A DNA stretch of 64,000 nt from Marivivens sp. LCG002 (GTDB lineage: Bacteria; Pseudomonadota; Alphaproteobacteria; Rhodobacterales; Rhodobacteraceae). Below are positions 8,015-15,209 of the stretch, piece by piece; position 1 is the stretch's first letter, and every line of letters begins with the position of its first letter. The position numbers were made by a program, and so were the translations under genes. Location: NCBI RefSeq assembly GCF_030264275.1, contig NZ_CP127165.1:794001-858000 (forward strand). The letters run 5' to 3'. Below the pieces are notes generated by a model that saw nothing but the letters and a program-made list of their open reading frames with translations, was not told the origin of the DNA and made no database searches.

Positions 8015-9526
8015 TTACTCGCCTTTGGGAACCTGACGGTTGATGAGGGGGATTTCCTCAAGCAAAAGCGAGAAAAGTATACCGATGAATGCAAGACCGC
8101 CTGCGATCCAGAAGATCGGATGAATCGCATTGACGACGGCATCTCCGACGAGCGCTTTCACATTGTCGGGCAGGTTGCGCAGGGCGGCGGGGCTGAATTC
8201 GCCGCCCCCGTTCCCCATCGCAAAACCTTCCATTTGCGATGCAAGACGGGCGGAGAACAGCGCGCCGAATGCTGCAACTGCGAGCGAGCCGCCGACCTGA
8301 CGGAACATCAGGCCCGCAGCGGTTGCGGTGCCGATGACTTCCATCGGGACGGCGTTCTGCACGGCGGTGGTGACGACGGGAAAAATACAGCCCATCCCGA
8401 GGCCGACAAAGACGATGCAGAAAGCGAAATAAGCAGTGCTCGAGTCGGCGGTGATCTGGCTCAGAAGAGCCATGCCGATGATGAGCGCGCTCATCCCCAC
8501 GATGGGAATCCATCGGTATTTACCGGATCTGCCCATCGAGCGGCCTGCAATGGCCGATGAAAACAGGATGCCGAAGGTCATCGGAACCAGCATGAGACCC
8601 GAAACGGTCGGGGTCACGCCCTTGGCGATCTGAAGGTAGATCGGCAAGAATGTGATGGAGCCGAACATCACGGCCCCTGCAATGAAGCCGATCACGCTCG
8701 TGACCCAGAAGACGTTCTTTTTGAAAAGACCGAGCGGCAGGATCGGCTCTTCGGCGCGGGCCTCGACCCAGATAAAGCCGACGAGCGAGACAAGCGACAC
8801 GGCGGCAAGGCCGATGATCTGAACCGAATCCCACGCAAAAGTCTGGCCGCCGAGCGAGGTAAAGAGCGTCATCCCCGCCAAAGTGGTTGAAAGGAGTGCT
8901 GCGCCCCACCAGTCGATCTTGTGTTTGACGCGGCGGCCTGTCGGTTTGAACGCATAGGCAAAGCCCGCAACCGCCAAAGCGCCGAAGGGGATGTTGATAT
9001 AGAAAATCCAGTGCCAGCTGAACACCTCGACGAACCAGCCGCCCAAGAGCGGCCCGATCACTGACGAGACCGAAAAGACGGCGGCGAAAATACCTTGGGT
9101 TTTGCCGCGATCCTTGGGTGGGATCACCTCGCCGATGACCGAGAGAGCAAGCACGAAAAGACCGCCGCCCCCAAGACCCTGAAGCGCACGCGCAAGGATG
9201 AGAAAGGTCATATTGCTCGCGATACCGCAGAGTGCGGAGCCCAGCAGGAACAGACCCACCGAAACGAACACCGTGTTGCGGCGACCATAAAGGTCTCCGA
9301 GTTTGCCGTAGAGCGGCGCCACGACAGTCGAAGCGAGGATATAGGCCGTTACCACCCATGACAGGTGCTCGAGCCCGCCCAGATCCGCAACAATCGTCGG
9401 AAGTGCGGTGGACACGATGGTCTGGTCGAGAGCGGCGAGCAGCAGCAAAACACCGATCGAGCCGATGATAAGCCGAAGATTCGGGGCGTCGGCAGGGGCC
9501 GGCGCGGAATGTGATTGGGTAGACAT
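8015..9526 (-). CDS. MFS multidrug exporter, DHA2 (EmrB/QacA) family
   Basis: Inner-membrane proton-driven exporter of 503 residues, long enough for 14 transmembrane helices. Family motifs are visible: LDQTIVSTALPTI in helix 1, GKLGDLYGRRNTVF in the cytosolic loop 2-3 (motif A), RALQGLGGGG (motif B) and SVIGPLLGGWFVEVFSWHWIFYINIP (in part, motif C). The start has an AGGA sequence upstream. The gene is divergent from a MarR-type regulator, with three direct repeats between them, the classic arrangement of a substrate-induced efflux pump. The substrate cannot be told from sequence. Confidence 0.93.
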   Translation of the reverse strand: MSTQSHSAPAPADAPNLRLIIGSIGVLLLLAALDQTIVSTALPTIVADLGGLEHLSWVVTAYILASTVVAPLYGKLGDLYGRRNTVFVSVGLFLLGSALCGIASNMTFLILARALQGLGGGGLFVLALSVIGEVIPPKDRGKTQGIFAAVFSVSSVIGPLLGGWFVEVFSWHWIFYINIPFGALAVAGFAYAFKPTGRRVKHKIDWWGAALLSTTLAGMTLFTSLGGQTFAWDSVQIIGLAAVSLVSLVGFIWVEARAEEPILPLGLFKKNVFWVTSVIGFIAGAVMFGSITFLPIYLQIAKGVTPTVSGLMLVPMTFGILFSSAIAGRSMGRSGKYRWIPIVGMSALIIGMALLSQITADSSTAYFAFCIVFVGLGMGCIFPVVTTAVQNAVPMEVIGTATAAGLMFRQVGGSLAVAAFGALFSARLASQMEGFAMGNGGGEFSPAALRNLPDNVKALVGDAVVNAIHPIFWIAGGLAFIGILFSLLLEEIPLINRQVPKGE

Positions 9527-9577
9527 TTGATGATCCTAAGGGGATTTCCGCTGGCGAGAGTCTATTGCGTCAATATG

Positions 9578-9628
9578 TGACAATGGCATATATATGACAA
9601 AAGCATATATTTGACAATGGCACATAAA
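9578..9628. promoter_or_regulatory. Three tandem 17-bp direct repeats, likely MarR operator
   Basis: Units start at 9578, 9595 and 9612, exactly 17 bases apart, with the pattern TGACAATGGCATATATA. The middle unit has AAAG for ATGG, and the third ends in ACATAAA. They fill the space between the divergent exporter and marR genes and run to 19 bases before the chosen marR start. Multiple identical half-turn-phased sites suggest cooperative regulator binding. Confidence 0.65.
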
Positions 9629-9646
9629 AACGGAAGCAGCGCCCAG

Positions 9647-10234
9647 ATGAGCGAAGAGCACGACATTTTCCGCCCCGATCCGCGCATTCAGGCCAAAGTG
9701 TCGGAACGTCTCGCGGTGAGAGGGTTTTCAGAGGAAGCCATTGACGCTCTGATGCGTTTCGACGTGGCGAATTTCCATTGGCGTCGCCTGTACGAAAAGG
9801 GAGAGTTCCAAGGCAAAATGATCGAAGGTCTCGAAACGCCGCTCGAGCCTGCGATGCTTCAGGGACTCATCGCGATTGCCCGACTGAATGCGGGGGTGGG
9901 GTTGCTCCGTCCCGAAGAGCCGACGATCGGCCGCGTTGCCGAATTGATGGAAGTCGACCCCTCGCGCGCGTCGCGGATCGTTGCCGAGCTTGTCTCCAGA
10001 GAAGTCGCGGTGCGCCGACCGTCGCAATCCGATGCGCGCAAGAGCGTGATCGATCTTACGCCGAAGGGGGGCAAATACATCTCGGATTTCATGACATCGA
10101 AGTGGCGCCTTATGGTGCAAATCTTCGAAGACTGGCCCGAGGAGGATATCGAACGGTTCTCAATCCTGTTCCAGAGGTATGTGCTCGGTGTCGCGCGCGT
10201 GACGGGGGCCTCTCTCCTCGGGGACGAGAAATAG
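9647..10234 (+). CDS. MarR-family transcriptional regulator
   Basis: A 195-residue winged-helix regulator. The recognition region reads PTIGRVAELMEVDPSRASRIVAELVSREVAVRRPSQSDARKSVIDLT in successive segments, the typical MarR helix-turn-helix followed by the beta wing with the conserved DxRxxxxxLT pattern (SDARKSVIDLTPKG). I prefer the ATG at 9647 with GGAAG ten bases upstream. An ATG at 9617 and a TTG at 9611 are also in frame but lie inside the operator-like repeats. It probably represses the divergent exporter and itself until a ligand binds. Confidence 0.9.
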   Translation: MSEEHDIFRPDPRIQAKVSERLAVRGFSEEAIDALMRFDVANFHWRRLYEKGEFQGKMIEGLETPLEPAMLQGLIAIARLNAGVGLLRPEEPTIGRVAELMEVDPSRASRIVAELVSREVAVRRPSQSDARKSVIDLTPKGGKYISDFMTSKWRLMVQIFEDWPEEDIERFSILFQRYVLGVARVTGASLLGDEK

Positions 10235-10302
10235 CCCCGCAAGTCGCGAACATTTGAGGAACATACTTTCCCTCGACGGCCAAAGGCATTATTCTGCGCC
10301 GC

Positions 10303-12705
10303 ATGAGCAGTTTTTCCGAAGATGACGCCTTTGAAGCCGCAGCCAATATCCCGCTAAGCCAGCGGGCCATGATGGCTGCTCGCCCCACTCCTTATCTTGA
10401 GGGGCTCAACCCCGCACAGCGCGAGGCAGTCGAAACACTCGACGGTCCGGTGCTGATGCTTGCGGGCGCGGGAACGGGCAAGACCAAGGCGCTGACCTGC
10501 CGCATTGCGCACCTTATGACGACGGGGCGTGCGCGTCCGAACGAAATTCTTGCCGTTACCTTCACCAACAAAGCCGCGCGCGAGATGAAGCTCCGCGTTG
10601 CGTCCCTCTTAGGCGAGGCGGTCGAGGGCATGCCTTGGCTCGGCACGTTCCACTCCATCTGCGTCAAGCTCTTGCGCCGCCATGCGGAACTCGTCGAGCT
10701 CAAGACAAACTTCACCATTCTGGATACCGACGACCAGATACGCCTATTGAAACAGCTTTTGTCGGTGGCGAACATCGACGACAAACGCTGGCCTGCGCGG
10801 ATGCTTGCAGGGATCATCGACCAGTGGAAGAACCGCGCTTGGACCCCTGCACAGGTTCCGACAGGCGACGCGAGCGCCTTTGATGGCAAGGGCGTGGACC
10901 TCTATTACCAATACCAGATGCGCTTGCGCGAACTGAACGCGGTGGACTTCGGTGATCTGCTTTTGCACATGGTCACGATTTTCCAGACCCACCCCGACGT
11001 TCTGGCGCAATACCAGCGCTGGTTCCGCTATATCCTCGTGGACGAGTATCAGGATACCAACGTGGCCCAGTATCTGTGGCTGCGCCTCCTTGCGGGCGGG
11101 CACAAGAATATCTGCTGTGTGGGGGATGACGACCAGTCGATTTACGGCTGGCGCGGCGCCGAAGTCGGCAACATTCTCCGTTTCGAAAAGGACTTCCCCG
11201 GCGCCAAGATCGTGCGGCTCGAGCAAAACTATCGCTCCACGCCCCATATTCTGGCTGCTGCATCGGGTGTGATCTCGGGGAACAAGGGCCGTTTGGGCAA
11301 GGAACTTTGGACCGAGGTCGAGCACGGCGAAAAGGTGCGACTCATCGGCCATTGGGACGGCGAGGAAGAGGCCCGCTGGATCGGAGAAGAAATCGAAGCG
11401 TCTCAGCGCGGCACCCGTGGTCAATCGCCCAAATCGCTTGAAGATATGGCGATCCTCGTTCGTGCCTCGCACCAGATGCGGGCCTTTGAAGATCGGTTTT
11501 TGACCATCGGTCTTCCCTATCGCGTCATCGGGGGTCCGCGCTTTTACGAGCGTTTGGAAATCCGCGATGCCATGGCCTATTTCCGCCTTGCGGTGAGCCT
11601 TGACGACGACCTCGCCTTCGAGCGGATCGTCAATACCCCCAAGCGCGGGCTTGGCGACAAAGCGGTTCAAACCATCCAGCGCACCGCCCGCTCGAACGGT
11701 GTTTCACTGGTCGAAGGCGCGCGGCTTGTCTGCGAGGCGAAACTCCTTGGCGGTAAGGGTCTCAAGGAACTCAGCTATCTCGTCGACAGCCTCTTGCGCT
11801 GGAATGCCCAAGTCCGTGCCGAGGCCGACACCCATGTCGAACTCGCCGAAATGATCCTCGACGAGAGCGGGTATACGGGCATGTGGCAGAACGACATAAC
11901 GCCCGAAGCCCCCGGCCGCCTTGAAAACCTCAAGGAATTGGTCAAGGCGCTCGAGAATTTCGACAACCTTCAGGGGTTTCTCGAACATGTCGCATTGATC
12001 ATGGACAACGAATCCGAGGATTCCGAGGAAAAAGTCTCGATCATGACGCTTCATGCCGCCAAAGGTCTGGAGTTTCCTGTGGTGTTTCTTCCCGGATGGG
12101 AAGACGGACTTTTCCCGTCCCAACGCAGTATGGACGAAAGCGGTCTCAAGGGGCTCGAGGAAGAGCGGCGGCTTGCCTATGTCGGCATCACGCGGGCAGA
12201 GGAGATCTGCACGATATCCTTTGCCGCCAACCGCCGCGTTTATGGTCAATGGCAAAGCCAGCTTCCAAGCCGCTTTATCGACGAGCTCCCTGAGGCGCAT
12301 GTCGAGGTGATGACGCCTCCTGGTCTTTACGGCGGCGGCTATGGTGCGGCGGGGATGTCCGCAAGCGCATCGCCTTCGATCCGAACCGCGCAGGACAGCC
12401 AGATTTTCGAGCGTGCTTCCAAAGCGGATGTCTATAACTCGCCAGGTTGGCGGCGCATGCAGTCGCGCGCCCAAGGTGTGCGCGGTATGGCGCAACCTGT
12501 GGAGGCGCGCGGGATCATCATCAACGCCACTGCCGTATCGTCATTTACCGTCGGGGATCGCGTGTTCCACCAAAAGTTCGGCTATGGCGAGGTGATGGAG
12601 ATCGAGGGCGATAAGCTCGACATCGAGTTCGACAAGGCAGGGGCGAAAAAGGTCGTGTCCAAATTCGTCGTCTCCGCCGACTCTGCCAACGATGTTCCGT
12701 TCTAG
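10303..12705 (+). CDS. uvrD: ATP-dependent DNA helicase UvrD/PcrA
   Basis: Superfamily 1A 3'-5' helicase of 800 residues for nucleotide excision and mismatch repair and for removing proteins from DNA. Motifs in order are LAGAGTGKTKAL (Walker A, about 54-64), TFTNKAAREMK (Ia), VDEYQDTN (Walker B), VGDDDQSIYGWRGA (III), EQNYRST (IV), IMTLHAAKGLEFPVVFLPG (V) and YVGITRAEE (VI). The C-terminal part (GDRVFHQKFGYGEVMEIEGD) matches the Tudor-like RNA-polymerase-interacting tail of PcrA and UvrD. A ribosome-binding site is weak. The stop codon is shared with the convergent lysE-type gene through one CTAG. Confidence 0.96.
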   Translation: MSSFSEDDAFEAAANIPLSQRAMMAARPTPYLEGLNPAQREAVETLDGPVLMLAGAGTGKTKALTCRIAHLMTTGRARPNEILAVTFTNKAAREMKLRVASLLGEAVEGMPWLGTFHSICVKLLRRHAELVELKTNFTILDTDDQIRLLKQLLSVANIDDKRWPARMLAGIIDQWKNRAWTPAQVPTGDASAFDGKGVDLYYQYQMRLRELNAVDFGDLLLHMVTIFQTHPDVLAQYQRWFRYILVDEYQDTNVAQYLWLRLLAGGHKNICCVGDDDQSIYGWRGAEVGNILRFEKDFPGAKIVRLEQNYRSTPHILAAASGVISGNKGRLGKELWTEVEHGEKVRLIGHWDGEEEARWIGEEIEASQRGTRGQSPKSLEDMAILVRASHQMRAFEDRFLTIGLPYRVIGGPRFYERLEIRDAMAYFRLAVSLDDDLAFERIVNTPKRGLGDKAVQTIQRTARSNGVSLVEGARLVCEAKLLGGKGLKELSYLVDSLLRWNAQVRAEADTHVELAEMILDESGYTGMWQNDITPEAPGRLENLKELVKALENFDNLQGFLEHVALIMDNESEDSEEKVSIMTLHAAKGLEFPVVFLPGWEDGLFPSQRSMDESGLKGLEEERRLAYVGITRAEEICTISFAANRRVYGQWQSQLPSRFIDELPEAHVEVMTPPGLYGGGYGAAGMSASASPSIRTAQDSQIFERASKADVYNSPGWRRMQSRAQGVRGMAQPVEARGIIINATAVSSFTVGDRVFHQKFGYGEVMEIEGDKLDIEFDKAGAKKVVSKFVVSADSANDVPF

Positions 12706-13310
12706 GCGCTCATTCCGGCAAGAATCGGCCAGAGCGTCGCGACCAGAAGTGCGCCCATCGTCCAGTTAAAGACGCGCAGGCGACGCGGATTGGTGAGGAT
12801 CTTGCGCATCTGCACGCCCAGAACCGTCCAAGTGCTGATGGAGGGGAGGTTCACCGCGCCGAACACCAGTGCCACGATGACGACATTTCGCATCGAATGG
12901 TCGCCAGAATAGGCCGTCGTGGCGGTGAGGGCCATGGCCCATGCCTTGGGATTCACCCATTGAAAGGCCGCCGCTTGAAGAAATGTGATCGGTTTCTTGT
13001 CGGTTTCGGGGGCATCGGGGCTCTTCGGGGCCGCGGTCGCGATCTTCCAAGCAAGATAAAGCAGATAGACGACGCTGACCACTTTGAGCAGGGAATAGCT
13101 CAGCGGCCAGAGATCAAAGAGTTGGGTAAGCCCTGCACCGACCAGGAACACCATAAAAACGAAGCCGATCCCCACACCCATCATATGCGGCAGCGTGCGG
13201 CGCAGCCCGAAATTCGCGCCCGAGGCCATGAGCATCATGTTGTTCGGACCCGGTGTGATCGAGCTGACGAAGGAAAAGCCGATGAGTGCGGTAAGGAGTT
13301 CGTATGTCAT
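12702..13310 (-). CDS. LysE/RhtB-family amino-acid exporter
   Basis: Six-helix inner-membrane exporter of 202 residues. The N-terminus MTYELLTALIGFSFVSSITPGPNNMMLMASG holds the family signature SITPGPNN, and a second motif FQWVNPKAWAMALT is typical of RhtB and LysE relatives. The start at 13310 removes 17 non-conserved upstream residues. It is divergent from an Lrp/AsnC-type regulator, the standard pairing for amino-acid efflux control. Its stop overlaps the uvrD stop in a CTAG palindrome. The substrate is not predictable. Confidence 0.92.
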   Translation of the reverse strand: MTYELLTALIGFSFVSSITPGPNNMMLMASGANFGLRRTLPHMMGVGIGFVFMVFLVGAGLTQLFDLWPLSYSLLKVVSVVYLLYLAWKIATAAPKSPDAPETDKKPITFLQAAAFQWVNPKAWAMALTATTAYSGDHSMRNVVIVALVFGAVNLPSISTWTVLGVQMRKILTNPRRLRVFNWTMGALLVATLWPILAGMSA

Positions 13311-13383
13311 TGCAGTTGTATATGTGGTCAAGGGGCGAATTTGATTGCATATATTCGACAAAATCGAATTCGAGGTGCAATAA

Positions 13384-13836
13384 ATGACGACTTTTGATGA
13401 TCTGGACCGAAAGATATTGCGTGAATTGGAGCGTGACGGGCGACTCGCGAATATCGCCCTTGCGGAAAAGGTGGGTTTGTCGCCCTCGGCGTGCCTTCGG
13501 CGGGTTCAAGAGCTTGAAAAGTCGGGGGTGATCAAAGGCTATACGGCGCGCCTTGATCCCGCGAAAACGGGGCGCGGGTTTCTGGTCTATGTGACGGTCG
13601 GCTTGTCCGAACACACCAAAGCTGCGCAGGAAACCTTTGAGCGGGCGATGCGCAATGCGGCGCCCGTCACCGAATGCCATAACGTTGCAGGGGCTTTCGA
13701 ATACCTCTTGCGGGTCGAGGTAGAGAATCTCGCCGCCTACAAGGCGTTTCACACCGACACGCTCGGCACGGTTCCGAATGTGCGCTCGATCACAAGCTAT
13801 ATGGTGATGGGCTCTCCCAAGGATATCCGTTCCTGA
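13384..13836 (+). CDS. Lrp/AsnC-family transcriptional regulator
   Basis: A 150-residue feast/famine regulator. The N-terminal helix-turn-helix reads LDRKILRELERDGRLANIALAEKVGLSPSACLRRVQELEKSGVI across adjoining segments. The C-terminal RAM domain (GFLVYVTVGL, then ECHNVAGAFEYLLRVEV) binds amino acids. The GAGGTGCAATAA sequence before the ATG provides a ribosome-binding site. It most likely controls the divergent exporter, through sites in the 73-bp gap, which is AT-rich and contains GCATATATTCGAC. Its stop lies 22 bases before the last hairpin of the opposite-strand RNA array. Confidence 0.94.
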   Translation: MTTFDDLDRKILRELERDGRLANIALAEKVGLSPSACLRRVQELEKSGVIKGYTARLDPAKTGRGFLVYVTVGLSEHTKAAQETFERAMRNAAPVTECHNVAGAFEYLLRVEVENLAAYKAFHTDTLGTVPNVRSITSYMVMGSPKDIRS

Positions 13837-13847
13837 ACTCACGGTCC

Positions 13848-13894
13848 TTAAAACGGAAAACGACGGTGCCAGGGAGGAGGAGGGCACCGTCGTT
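13848..13894 (-). terminator. Last hairpin of the array, with T tract
   Basis: The final hairpin in transcription order has a 12-bp perfect stem (AACGACGGTGCC) and is followed on the minus strand by TTTTCCGTTTT, the only hairpin of the seven with a T tract. It probably ends the DUF1127-hairpin transcript. Confidence 0.75.
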
Positions 13895-14136
13895 CTGTTC
13901 GGCGTCCGCTCAGGGAGGAGGAGAGAGCGGCGCTTATCGGACCTTCGCGCAGGGAGGAGGAGAGCGCTTGGGTCCTATTTAACGAGGGCTCAGGGAGGAG
14001 GAGGAGCGCCTCGTATTCTTGTAAGCGACGGCATCAGGGAGGAGGAAGATGCCGTCGCTTTTGTCCGGTGCGCTCTCAGGGAGGAGGAGAGAGAGCGGGC
14101 CGTTTCTCAGGGGTCTCAGGGAGGAGGAGGAGACCC
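13859..14136 (-). ncRNA. Array of seven anti-SD hairpins (CcsR / 'cuckoo' RNA type)
   Basis: Seven hairpins occur with loops starting (plus coordinates) at 13871, 13912, 13951, 13992, 14036, 14078 and 14118, so 39-44 bases apart. Read on the minus strand every loop contains TCCTCCTCCCTG, which includes CCUCCU, the anti-Shine-Dalgarno sequence of 16S rRNA. The stems differ completely but stay paired: 12 bp at 13859-13894, 6 bp at 13906-13930, 4+5 bp with an internal loop at 13939-13975, 10 bp with a bulge at 13982-14014, 13 bp at 14023-14060, 7 bp at 14071-14097 and 7 bp at 14111-14136. In Rhodobacter sphaeroides, CcsR1-4 RNAs with CCUCCUCCC loops follow a DUF1127 gene (ccaF1) in one transcript. 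The same layout is seen here, starting 12 bases after a DUF1127 stop. Processing into separate RNAs is inferred. Confidence 0.85.
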
Positions 14137-14148
14137 GAGAGTGTTCTA

Positions 14149-14364
14149 TTAGGCGCCGTAAGCGGCTTCGATTGCGACGCGCTTGATCATCGAACGAGCG
14201 ATGCCGAGGTCGGCGAGTTCGCGGTCGTTCAGAGCTTCAAGCTCGTTCACGGTGTTTGCGTAGACTTTACGCTTTGCGAAGAACTCGGAAACCTGAGCGG
14301 CGATGTTGCCGAAAACTGCGGTCAGGCCGAATGCTGCGGTGCGGGTCTCGGTTGCGTATGCCAT
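14149..14364 (-). CDS. Small DUF1127 protein (CcaF1-like)
   Basis: A 71-residue protein whose C-terminal half (VNELEALNDRELADLGIARSMIKRVA) is the DUF1127 signature of arginine-rich helices with LxxLxDRxLxDIGxxR spacing. The N-terminus begins MAYATETRTAAFG. The start at 14364 has AAGAGA upstream. In Rhodobacter sphaeroides the homologous RSP_6037 (CcaF1) is co-transcribed with CcsR RNAs and was described as an RNA-binding factor affecting their maturation. The hairpin array follows here 12 bases after the stop, so a shared transcript is very likely. Heat-shock sigma control (RpoHI/II) is known there; here I could not identify a convincing promoter. Confidence 0.9.
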   Translation of the reverse strand: MAYATETRTAAFGLTAVFGNIAAQVSEFFAKRKVYANTVNELEALNDRELADLGIARSMIKRVAIEAAYGA

Positions 14365-14712
14365 TTCGTATCTCTTTCTCGTCTTGCCCCCGTTCGGGGC
14401 TTTGTCTCGATGCGCTCTGTGTCGCGCTGTTGGACTATAGATGCGCCCATTGCTGCGTTTGCACAATGGATGAATGAGCAATGCTGCTATGCAGAAAGTG
14501 CATACGCAAAGCTGACCTATCTTGCTGCCGCTCCAATGCTCGACTTGCCCATGGGGTTTGCACGTGTGCTCGCGCGCGCGTGCGAGCGACGCGCTGAAAT
14601 GATGCTTCTGGAACCACATGGAATCCGATTGCGCTTTTCATGGAACTCGCTGGATTTCCGAATCACGTCCACGTGTTTTGACGTGAAATCAGGTGAACAT
14701 GGGGCGAACATC

Positions 14713-14721
14713 TGTGGATAA
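14713..14721 (-). promoter_or_regulatory. DnaA box (TTATCCACA), distal copy
   Basis: An exact match to the strong DnaA-box consensus on the minus strand. It is part of the 13-base sequence TGTGGATAACTTT, which occurs again 159 bases downstream in the same orientation. Confidence 0.6.
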
Positions 14722-14871
14722 CTTTGGGGATGTTCAGCATGAGTGCGCGTGTCTGGAAATTTTTTGGGTTTTTCTGGAACTTGTTTTTCAACCACTCTGA
14801 ATACAACATATTGTGTGCAATGGTGCTATGGTATCCACCATTGGTTCTCGTTCCTCACGGTGGAGTGCGAA

Positions 14872-14880
14872 TGTGGATAA
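14872..14880 (-). promoter_or_regulatory. DnaA box (TTATCCACA), proximal copy
   Basis: The second exact DnaA-box consensus in the same orientation, within the repeated TGTGGATAACTTT. It lies about 100 bases upstream of the expected 5' end of the UpsM-like RNA, a plausible place to influence dcw transcription. Confidence 0.6.
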
Positions 14881-14968
14881 CTTTTCCTCCAGGCTGACCC
14901 AAATGGTTCCATGAATTCCCAAAAAAGTGTTGCGCGCACCCGTTCTGCGTGGCAATTTCAGGTCATCG

Positions 14969-15174
14969 AAAGCGATGGGTTTGATATTTAAGGGGCAAAA
15001 GAACCCCACCGGCATAAGCAGGTTTCATACAGGCTCCCACACTTTCGAAAACAAGAGATCCGGCGCGCGAGCGAGCAGACATCCCCCCAGGTGGCGCGTG
15101 CAGTCGGACATCCCGCGAGGGACGACGACGGCGGATTGAGCAGTGGCAGCAGCTCAATCCGCCGTTTCGTTTTT
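14969..15174 (+). ncRNA. upsM: UpsM-like sRNA in the mraZ 5' leader
   Basis: In Rhodobacter sphaeroides the dcw operon starts with a long leader from which the abundant 206-nt sRNA UpsM is made by premature termination and RNase E processing. Here the equivalent position, directly before mraZ, has no gene. It ends in a strong intrinsic terminator at 15128-15174 that no upstream plus-strand gene needs. Internal structures include GGGG-8 bases-CCCC at 14992-15007 and TCCC-GCGA-GGGA just before the terminator. The 3' end is well fixed by the terminator. The 5' end is set only by assuming the published length, and could lie anywhere between about 14940 and 15005. Confidence 0.68.
15128..15174 (+). 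terminator. Intrinsic terminator/attenuator upstream of mraZ
   Basis: A perfect 14-bp stem (ACGGCGGATTGAGC with GCTCAATCCGCCGT), a 10-base loop and the run TTCGTTTTT. It lies 35 bases before the mraZ start, in the leader of the dcw operon, so only transcripts that read through it reach the division genes. Confidence 0.93.
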
Positions 15175-15209
15175 CGCTAAGAGTGACAGGTTAGAGAGGC
15201 ACCGCAGTA

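Larger units (their letters stand above)
14365..14968. other. Long intergenic region between DUF1127 gene and dcw leader
   Basis: About 600 bases with no convincing gene on either strand. Overlapping open frames here have no ribosome-binding sites and no recognisable protein sequence. It must hold the divergent promoters of the DUF1127-hairpin transcript and of the dcw leader. Visible elements are two DnaA boxes (14713 and 14872) and an inverted repeat CAATGGTG-10 bases-CACCATTG at 14818-14843. It is less GC-rich than the flanking genes, with runs such as ATTTTTTGGGTTTTT. Confidence 0.6.

Noticed and set aside
13859-14136. CRISPR array or simple minisatellite for the 41-bp periodic repeats
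   Set aside because: The shared core is only 12 bases, and the parts between are complementary arms of hairpins rather than unique spacers. No cas genes are near.
14068-14721. A 217-codon plus-strand open frame across the DUF1127 gene
   Set aside because: It runs antisense through the hairpins and DUF1127. Its translation has no family resemblance or ribosome-binding site.
14713-14880. Chromosomal origin of replication at the DnaA boxes
   Set aside because: Only two boxes, no clear AT-rich unwinding region, and no dnaA, dnaN, hemE or parAB nearby. A regulatory role at dcw is more likely.
14365-14968. RNase P RNA, tmRNA or 6S RNA in the long gap before mraZ
   Set aside because: I looked for their conserved cores and did not see them. 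The UpsM-like leader and promoters explain the region better.
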